From Deltaproteobacteria bacterium (GTDB taxonomy: Bacteria; Desulfobacterota; Desulfobacteria; Desulfobacterales; Desulfosalsimonadaceae): a stretch of DNA of 38,538 bases. Of the stretch, positions 32,361 to 38,538 are shown piece after piece. The number at the start of each line of letters is the position of its first letter. The stretch's first letter is position 1. The notes below the pieces were generated by a model. That model did no database searches, was not told the origin of the DNA, and saw only the letters and a program-made list of their open reading frames with translations. The DNA is taken from contig JAADHK010000134.1 in the NCBI GenBank assembly GCA_013151835.1, positions 1 to 38,538 on the forward strand, read 5' to 3'. The translations under genes were made by a program, and so were the position numbers.

Positions 32361-33194
32361 ATGCGCATTAACAACCCCATGGAGATATTCAAACATCTCC
32401 CGCATACCAATTGCAAAAAGTGCAATGAAAAGACCTGCCTGGCCTTTGCCGTCGAGGTTTTCAAGAAAAGGAAAAAATTAACCCGCTGCCCCTATGTGAA
32501 AGACGATATTATTCTGCGTTTTTGCGGAGATATTGCAGGCGGGGATGCCATTTACGTCCCCAACACCATAGACGAGGACATGGCCGAGGCGGTTGACCGC
32601 CTGAAGGGAAAAATTGCTCAAATCGATCTCGAGGCGGCGGCAAGACGGCTTGGGGCCTCGTTTTCACAAAACAGACTTTCCATCAGAGTTTTTGGCAAAC
32701 CCTTTTCCGTTGACGCTGATGGAAATATTTCGACTCAACTCCATATCAATCCATGGATCGTATTTCCGGCCTTGAATTATATTTTAAATGCTGAGGGGAG
32801 GGCTTTTTCAGGTAAATGGGCGCCTTTTCGTGAACTTTCCGGCGGGTGGGACAGGTATCCCATTTTTCAGAAAAGGGTTGAAATACCCATGAAAAGAATA
32901 GTGGACGCAGACCCCTCGCTGTTTGCCGACATACTGGGAATATTTCTTGGAAAAGATGCGCAACATATCGTTGAGGCAGATATTTCAATGATCCTGCATC
33001 CGCTTCCAAAAGTGCCGCTTATGATTTGCTACTGGCTGCCGGAGGAGGGGATTGAATCCGGCCTGAGTCTCTTTTTTGACGCCCATGCCGAAAAAAATCT
33101 CGATCTGGACTCGCTCTACACCCTTACGGCCGGCATCGTAAATATGTTTGAAAAAGTCGCCGCAAGAAACGGGGTAGGTGCCATTACAAATTAA
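32361..33194 (+). CDS. DUF3786 protein with N-terminal Fe-S cluster motif
   Basis: The 277-residue protein opens with HLPHTNCKKCNEKTC and a later RCPY: C18-x2-C21-x4-C26-x16-C43. This is the four-cysteine pattern that holds a 4Fe-4S cluster in the corrinoid Fe-S protein and related proteins. The remainder (about 65-275: NPWIVFPALNYILNAEG, GKWAPFRELSGGWDRYP and YWLPEEG) fits DUF3786, an anaerobe-enriched family of unknown function. No signal peptide. It starts 16 bp after the propeller gene, with a modest AGGAT site. Confidence 0.85.
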   Translation: MRINNPMEIFKHLPHTNCKKCNEKTCLAFAVEVFKKRKKLTRCPYVKDDIILRFCGDIAGGDAIYVPNTIDEDMAEAVDRLKGKIAQIDLEAAARRLGASFSQNRLSIRVFGKPFSVDADGNISTQLHINPWIVFPALNYILNAEGRAFSGKWAPFRELSGGWDRYPIFQKRVEIPMKRIVDADPSLFADILGIFLGKDAQHIVEADISMILHPLPKVPLMICYWLPEEGIESGLSLFFDAHAEKNLDLDSLYTLTAGIVNMFEKVAARNGVGAITN

Positions 33195-33695
33195 ACAAGT
33201 ACAAGTCCCCCGGACTCCGTTTTCTTTGTCAACAGTGTTATTCCGGCCGGGGGCGCATGGGCAGAGCCGTAAAAGTCGATCGAATAGATTGATGCATTCT
33301 GATAGATAGCGCTCGCCTTTTTCGGTTTGAACCCCCATGGATTCTATCTTTATCACCTTTTGGCATGAAAAATCAGACTTTAACGTTAACGTCCGGTAAT
33401 TAAATAAAAAAAGTCTTGACAAACAATATAAATTATTTAAAAAGGACGATTCGGTTCCAGTAACCTCCCCTTTTTTTATTTTTCGCTCGTCGTGAAAAAG
33501 CTCTAAGCAATGCGTGAATTTTTTGTTGGAGGGATGAAAAATCAGCACGCTTGCTTGTTGCGAGTATCCAGGCGTTTGTCTTTTCCTTACGCGACCCGCC
33601 GGAAATCTTTTCGTCGTAATATTGCACGACCCCTCCTGATATAGATATTCCAATACGCTTGTGTAATAACTCCATTTTAAAAGAAGGAGCTTGAG
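33195..33695 (+). other. Intergenic region, no gene seen
   Basis: No plausible gene lies in these 501 bp. CCCCCGG (33207-33213) and CCGGGGG (33247-33253) can pair after the DUF3786 gene. TTGACA at 33416-33421 is a possible -35 element without a well-spaced -10. A run CCCCTTTTTTTATTTTT lies near 33467-33483. A 222-codon antisense frame here runs into the DUF3786 gene and is rejected. Confidence 0.5.
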
Positions 33696-36600
33696 TTGAA
33701 ACCATCTGCGCGCAGGTTCAACAAAGGGACATGTCTATTTGCGTGGTTTGCGTTTATTTCACTTATCTGTTGCGGCCAGTCTCCCGCCTTTGCCGATGTG
33801 GGAATGGATATACGCACTGCAGGACCGCTTGTTTCAAACAATACATCCATACCCTATGTTGTCGTGATCGATGACTGCACGGACGTTATCTCAGTCGGCC
33901 TGTCCGCCGGTGATAATTCCGTTGAAATTTCCGTATCCGACATGGAACGTATATCCGACCTGCCCGCAGGGCGCGGTTTTGTCTTTACCGGAACCGGCGC
34001 CGACAGGTTCTCCCCGTATGTTACCATCCATTTCCGCGACGGTTCGCTTCAGACCCATTCCGAAACCTTCGAGGCCGAGGATATCAAGCCGTCACTTTCC
34101 TTCAGGGAGGTCGGTCTGTCCATGGCTGACGGCCGGCAGTTTCTCGTGGTATCCGCAGATGCTCAGGATAATGTGGATATCTCCTATCTCGATTTTTCGG
34201 TTACCGGCCTGAGAGCATCGGCCCTCAGGGCGGCGGGCGGGGTCGTCGAGCGTGCCCGTGAACAGGCATTTGCCGCCACTGACGGATTTCAAAGAGTTTA
34301 TCCGGCTCAAAACAGCCAGGAAACCTATTTACTCTCCGTCCCGATCGGAACTGAGATGGATACGGCCGCATTCTCCCATGACGGGCTGGTCCTGCTCGAT
34401 ATCGTCGCCGTGGATGCCTCGGGCAACCAGGCCTCGCTTTCCAGGATCGCCTTTACCGGCAAGGATGTTGTCGAACAGGCGTCCAACCTCTCGGTACAGC
34501 CGAATTCGATTGTTTTTAATAACCTACTGCAGACCGCCACCCTGATCCCCTCCGTGTTTTTCCAGTTCAGGGGTGAAACCCCTTTGCCCGGTCCGGGAAA
34601 CGGAGTGACCTATGCGTCTTCAGATCCCTCAAGGGTTTCGGTAACCTCTTCCGGAGTTGTCTATCCTCTTGCCGAAACAGGGGATGAGGATGTCCGTGTA
34701 ACGGTTTCCTATCCCGGGGTTTCCCCGGTCGAGGTGCCGATCAATGTCGATACGAGCAAGCACCTTGTATCCCTTACGGTTTCGGGCCTGGACCCCGACG
34801 GCCGCCTCGTGCTGGACCGTCTTAATCACTGGTTTTCCTTCCCGGCCGTCACCGGCGTGTTCGATGACGGGTCCGAGGCCGAGGTGGCGTCCCAGTTTTC
34901 TCTTGAATACATCGTGGACGGGAGCGCGGCCGGGATTATCGAAACAGACGACCTAAGAGGCCTTTATCCAAAGGCCATCATCCCTTCCAGCACTCCGCTT
35001 CAGCTTGAGATCCGCCTCGTATCCAGTCCCGAAATAAAGTGCGATGTCCCGGTCGTGGCCGAGGACGCCCTTCCCGGGATAAAACTATCGCTTCCTTCCC
35101 GGGTCAAATCGGGTGACCAACTGAAACTTATTGCCGAGGCCATTGATGATGTGGGCATATCCGAGGTCCGTTTCCTTTTGGACGGAAACGTGATCGGCGT
35201 AAGCAGGCAGGCGCCCTATAACCTCATTATGGACATCGGAACACGTTACCTGCACAAGACCTTTAATTTCCAGGCCATGGCCGTTGATTCGGCCGGCCAA
35301 CAGTCCCTTTCCGCGATTACCCGTGTTGCCGTGGTTGACAAGTTCGTGGCGAATCTGCCGAAAATTTCGATGGAGCAGCCGCTCGACATGCAGCGGATCG
35401 TCGAAGGCGCGCCCATCAAGTACCAGGCAGCGGCCGAGATCGCAGGGCCCCAGTCCCAAAGCGGTATATCCTACGTGGAGTTTTTTGCCAATGGCAACCG
35501 GGTGGGACAGGCCTTTTTCCCTTTGTACGAGGAGCGGAGCCAGCCCGATGAATCCGGGCAACCGGTTGACAAGTATTTCGAGATTTGGCGCATGGACGGG
35601 ATCACCCCGGAAATCTCGACCTCCGAGACGAGTATGGGAGTTTATGCCATTGCACATGATTCGGCCGGTGGGCAGGTGAAATCAGCCATGCGCCTGATCC
35701 GTGTTGTTGCAAACCAGGCCCCGGAAATACGGATCATTTCTCCCGAACAGGGTACCGGAGTCTGCGCGGGCCAGCCCATGGACATTAAATTGGAGATGGC
35801 GGACGACACGCTTTCCCTCGGACTTTCCACGAGGCTTCTGGTAAACGGTGAGCTCTTCGCCACATACGATCCCGGGAAGGATTCGGACGGGCTTGAGGAG
35901 AGCATCGGCATGCAGCGCATGACTCATTCCTTTCAATTTCCCGTGGCTGAAGGCCTTGTGGGCGCAACCCTGGCAATCGAGGCCCGGGCCGTCGATTTTC
36001 ACGGCATCGAATCCTCGTCATCGGTTGTCAAAGTCCCGGTCAGGGGAGACACTCCTCCGTCTGTCGCCATATCGTATCCCACGGAAGGAATGCACTTCGT
36101 GGCGGGCCTGCCGGTCGAAATCAGGGCTTCTGCCACGGACGACGTGGAGATAAAAAGGGTCGATTTTTACGTGGATGACCACCTGGTCGGATCTGACGAC
36201 AATGCTTTTTTTGCCTGCACCTTTCCCACGAAAAAAGGCTTTTCAAGCGAAAAACAGGTGAAGATACATGCCGTGGCCATCGATTCCGCAGGCCACGAGA
36301 CCCGAAGCGCTCCTGTTATCGTCACCGTGGGCAGGGATAACCAGCCACCGGTGGTCAACATAGTATCACCGGCGATAAACCGGATCAGCGGCGGCGATGA
36401 CGTGGCGTCGGTCATAGAGGAGAGTGAAATCGCCTTCAAGGTCACGGGGTACGATAACGTAGATGTCACCCGCCTGGAACTCAGAGGCATCAAAAAGGTC
36501 TCCGGACGGTATGAGCTGACCGGCAACATGGATGACACCCTGACGGAAAGTGAATTTTCGCCCCAGCAGATCCCCGGGTCTACCCTGCACGCCTTTTCCG

Positions 36601-38538
36601 CAGTAAAACTCGTCCACGTTCCTCTTTTTTCAAGGACTGACGGGGTCGATTACGATGCCTACCCCGTCGCGGTTAAGGCCTTTGATGCCGCCGGGAATCA
36701 ATCGGTGGCCCCGGCGGTGATCGCCGTTTATCCCGATACCCCGCCAGAGATAGACGGTGCCGTGACGGACCGGGTAAATTATACGGCTAAGGATACGGTC
36801 TTTCTGGATGTCCGTGCAAAAGACGACGTGGGTGTTTCATCCATATCGATCGATTTTCTCACAAGTGACGGCCAGACCGTGCTCGTCTCCCTTACGACGC
36901 CGTCTCAAAGCGTGCACGCATCGTTTTCCCTCGATCTTGCAGCCCTCAACCTGCCCGCTGACACGGCCGGCATCCGGGCAAGGATCGTGGCCATGGACAC
37001 CGGGGGTCGACGTTCCGACGGCCAGTCCCCCTTTGTCATCGATCTTCCTATCGTTTCCGATGCCATTGGTCCCATTGCCGCCATAAATACCCCGGTCCCG
37101 GGAACTACCCTCTATCACGGCCAGGCCGTGACGTTCTCTTGGAAGGCGGTTGACGGCACGGGGCTTGCGGAAATAAAGGCGGAATCCGGGGCAACGATCC
37201 TGTTTTCAGAGTCCCTGGACGGCAGGAAACGGTCCGGTCAGTTTAATTATACGGTCCCGGCTGCGGGTGAAAGCCTCGCCATCATGCTCACGGCGACCGA
37301 TGTGTTCGGGAACGCGTCCTCGACCACCTGGGAGTATACCCTTTCAGACGACACTCCTCCGGTCATCGTGATTCGAAGCCCGGCCCAGGGGACGCGGCTC
37401 TCCGAGGGAGAGCCCTTTACCATGGCCGCCGGTGTGACCGACAACAGGCAGGTGGCTTCGGTAACCTTTTTTATTGACCAGGGCGAGACGACCCTTTTTT
37501 CAAAGGATTTTACGGGGGCGCAGGCAGAGGCGGCCATGGAAGCAGGGACGTATCTTACGGCCAGCATGCGGGTTCCCCACCGTCCGGATGAAGGCAGCCC
37601 GCCTCTCGTGTTCGGGGTGCTGAGCACGGACGATGCCGGGCTCAGCGCCACCGCGACCCTTGATCTTTCCCTGCTGGAAGATACCACTGCGCCCTCGGTG
37701 ATCCTCGAAAAACCGGATAGTGACTTTTCTATTGCACCGGCCGCCATGATCCAGGTGGCAGGCAAGGGTGACGACGATTATTACATCGAGAGCGTGACGC
37801 CTTTGCTTATTGATTCCGAAAATAACGAGACCATACTGCCATGGGCTTTTTTTTCACGAAAGGACCGGGTCGAGGAGCTTACCGCTCCCAACCCGGATTC
37901 ATTCGGCGCGGTCATGGCGGGCCGCCATTTTTTCCTTGATTTTTCCGGAGGCATCCAGTTACCGGCCTCATTTTTGGAAAAGGCCGGCCAGGTATTTTCG
38001 CTTGTTTTCGTTGCCCGGGATTATGGTTATAACGAGTCGCGGACCAGGGCCGTTTCCTTTACCGTGCTCGGCGACGAGCAGGCGCCGGGTATAACCATTC
38101 TTTCCCCCGGACAGCAGGTTCTGGAAAATCAAAATGTGCCCGTTAGTATCAGGATTACGGATGATTACGGGATCAGCGGTTACAGAATATATCTTGAGGG
38201 GCAGGCCGACCAGCCCCTGGCCGAGGTCGACGGCCTCGATTCCAGAACGGAGGAGACACACGGTATCAACATCGGCATCGGGGCCTATGACCACGGCAAT
38301 CCGGACGCAAACCGGATATTGATCGTGGCCGAGGCCACGGACGCATCCGGGAACACGGCCCGGAAGGTGGTTGTCGCGCGGATAATCGAGGACCTCCCTC
38401 CTGTTTTTACCGTGACGGACGAATATCCCGCCGGTGAAATCATTTCCGGCGGTCTGGCCTTTCAGACGATCCGGATGGAGGAGAGCCTTGCGGCATCCGA
38501 TACACCGGTATCCTATTTTCCGGTATTCACTTCGTTTG
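33696..38538 (+). CDS. Giant secreted Ig-like repeat protein, 3' end missing
   Basis: I read this frame codon by codon and most lines were checked to the window end with no stop, giving at least 1,614 residues. It starts at TTG 33696, 6 bp after GAAGGAG, and no closer ATG or GTG is in frame before the signal peptide (FAWFAFISLICCGQSPAFA). Residues about 264-350 look like a BIG2-type Ig domain (TYASSDPSRVSVTSSGVV). From about 455 on come roughly ten domains of the bacterial Ig Big_7 pattern, for example PPSVAISYPTEGMHF followed by ATDDVEIKRVDFYVDDHLVG. They begin near residues 458, 555, 675, 787, 884, 1016, 1125, 1223, 1332, 1463 and 1568. Such proteins are adhesins or surface-layer components. 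Confidence 0.85.
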   Translation, partial: MKPSARRFNKGTCLFAWFAFISLICCGQSPAFADVGMDIRTAGPLVSNNTSIPYVVVIDDCTDVISVGLSAGDNSVEISVSDMERISDLPAGRGFVFTGTGADRFSPYVTIHFRDGSLQTHSETFEAEDIKPSLSFREVGLSMADGRQFLVVSADAQDNVDISYLDFSVTGLRASALRAAGGVVERAREQAFAATDGFQRVYPAQNSQETYLLSVPIGTEMDTAAFSHDGLVLLDIVAVDASGNQASLSRIAFTGKDVVEQASNLSVQPNSIVFNNLLQTATLIPSVFFQFRGETPLPGPGNGVTYASSDPSRVSVTSSGVVYPLAETGDEDVRVTVSYPGVSPVEVPINVDTSKHLVSLTVSGLDPDGRLVLDRLNHWFSFPAVTGVFDDGSEAEVASQFSLEYIVDGSAAGIIETDDLRGLYPKAIIPSSTPLQLEIRLVSSPEIKCDVPVVAEDALPGIKLSLPSRVKSGDQLKLIAEAIDDVGISEVRFLLDGNVIGVSRQAPYNLIMDIGTRYLHKTFNFQAMAVDSAGQQSLSAITRVAVVDKFVANLPKISMEQPLDMQRIVEGAPIKYQAAAEIAGPQSQSGISYVEFFANGNRVGQAFFPLYEERSQPDESGQPVDKYFEIWRMDGITPEISTSETSMGVYAIAHDSAGGQVKSAMRLIRVVANQAPEIRIISPEQGTGVCAGQPMDIKLEMADDTLSLGLSTRLLVNGELFATYDPGKDSDGLEESIGMQRMTHSFQFPVAEGLVGATLAIEARAVDFHGIESSSSVVKVPVRGDTPPSVAISYPTEGMHFVAGLPVEIRASATDDVEIKRVDFYVDDHLVGSDDNAFFACTFPTKKGFSSEKQVKIHAVAIDSAGHETRSAPVIVTVGRDNQPPVVNIVSPAINRISGGDDVASVIEESEIAFKVTGYDNVDVTRLELRGIKKVSGRYELTGNMDDTLTESEFSPQQIPGSTLHAFSAVKLVHVPLFSRTDGVDYDAYPVAVKAFDAAGNQSVAPAVIAVYPDTPPEIDGAVTDRVNYTAKDTVFLDVRAKDDVGVSSISIDFLTSDGQTVLVSLTTPSQSVHASFSLDLAALNLPADTAGIRARIVAMDTGGRRSDGQSPFVIDLPIVSDAIGPIAAINTPVPGTTLYHGQAVTFSWKAVDGTGLAEIKAESGATILFSESLDGRKRSGQFNYTVPAAGESLAIMLTATDVFGNASSTTWEYTLSDDTPPVIVIRSPAQGTRLSEGEPFTMAAGVTDNRQVASVTFFIDQGETTLFSKDFTGAQAEAAMEAGTYLTASMRVPHRPDEGSPPLVFGVLSTDDAGLSATATLDLSLLEDTTAPSVILEKPDSDFSIAPAAMIQVAGKGDDDYYIESVTPLLIDSENNETILPWAFFSRKDRVEELTAPNPDSFGAVMAGRHFFLDFSGGIQLPASFLEKAGQVFSLVFVARDYGYNESRTRAVSFTVLGDEQAPGITILSPGQQVLENQNVPVSIRITDDYGISGYRIYLEGQADQPLAEVDGLDSRTEETHGINIGIGAYDHGNPDANRILIVAEATDASGNTARKVVVARIIEDLPPVFTVTDEYPAGEIISGGLAFQTIRMEESLAASDTPVSYFPVFTSF

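Noticed and set aside
32985-33653. 222-codon minus-strand frame overlapping the DUF3786 gene
   Set aside because: Cysteine-rich, low-order sequence with no recognisable motif; it covers a well-supported gene on the other strand and a non-coding spacer.

Overview
The window looks like chromosome of an anaerobic deltaproteobacterium, most probably a Desulfobacterales-type sulfate reducer (Desulfobacterota). I infer this from the mix of genes: a DUF3786 protein with a CFeSP-type Fe-S motif, a liv transporter next to a CoA ligase, PhaR/phasin hybrid proteins beside a wax-ester/triacylglycerol synthase, cohesin/dockerin proteins, and scattered palindromic repeats with a TCGTAAAAAG core. No rRNA, tRNA, CRISPR array, phage or transposase gene was found.

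Layout. 1-4109: two secreted cohesin/dockerin-type proteins. The second carries about eight Ig/PKD-like repeats and is split by a frameshift near 1380. 4123-5044: a strong terminator, then a Phd/VapB-VapC toxin-antitoxin pair behind a perfect 20-bp inverted repeat. 5071-7127: translationally coupled aroF-type DAHP synthase and aroB (entry to the shikimate pathway). 7138-14547: a probable storage-granule or neutral-lipid island. It holds a patatin-like lipase, a phasin-like protein behind a textbook sigma70 promoter loaded with GCAWTGC palindromes, a PhaR/phasin hybrid, two tandem ArsA-type ATPases, a WS/DGAT acyltransferase with an unusual cysteine-rich tail, and a second PhaR/phasin hybrid. 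14549-19485: a small membrane ORF, an HtrA/Deg protease overlapping a second patatin, a TPR protein and an alpha/beta hydrolase. 19558-20780: a palindromic repeat element followed by argC. 20942-25729: livKHMGF, a branched-chain amino acid (or other organic acid/amide) ABC importer, with a terminator between livK and livH. 25729-25977: a large palindrome that has been tandemly duplicated. 25972-32345: a PaaK-like CoA ligase with an abnormal P-loop, then a coupled run of three exported proteins (a lipoprotein trypsin-like protease, a DUF3352-like protein, a nine-repeat FG-GAP beta-propeller). 32361-33194: a DUF3786 Fe-S protein. 33696 to the window end: an incomplete giant secreted protein of at least 1,614 residues made of bacterial Ig-like repeats.

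How the parts fit. The most interesting region is 7138-14547. It groups granule-coat proteins, their probable repressor, a neutral-lipid synthase, lipases and GET3/ArsA-like ATPases, but no PHA synthase. The cognate polymer or lipid is therefore uncertain, and a wax-ester/TAG inclusion is a real alternative to PHA. All functions are read from sequence motifs by eye; no database search was possible.
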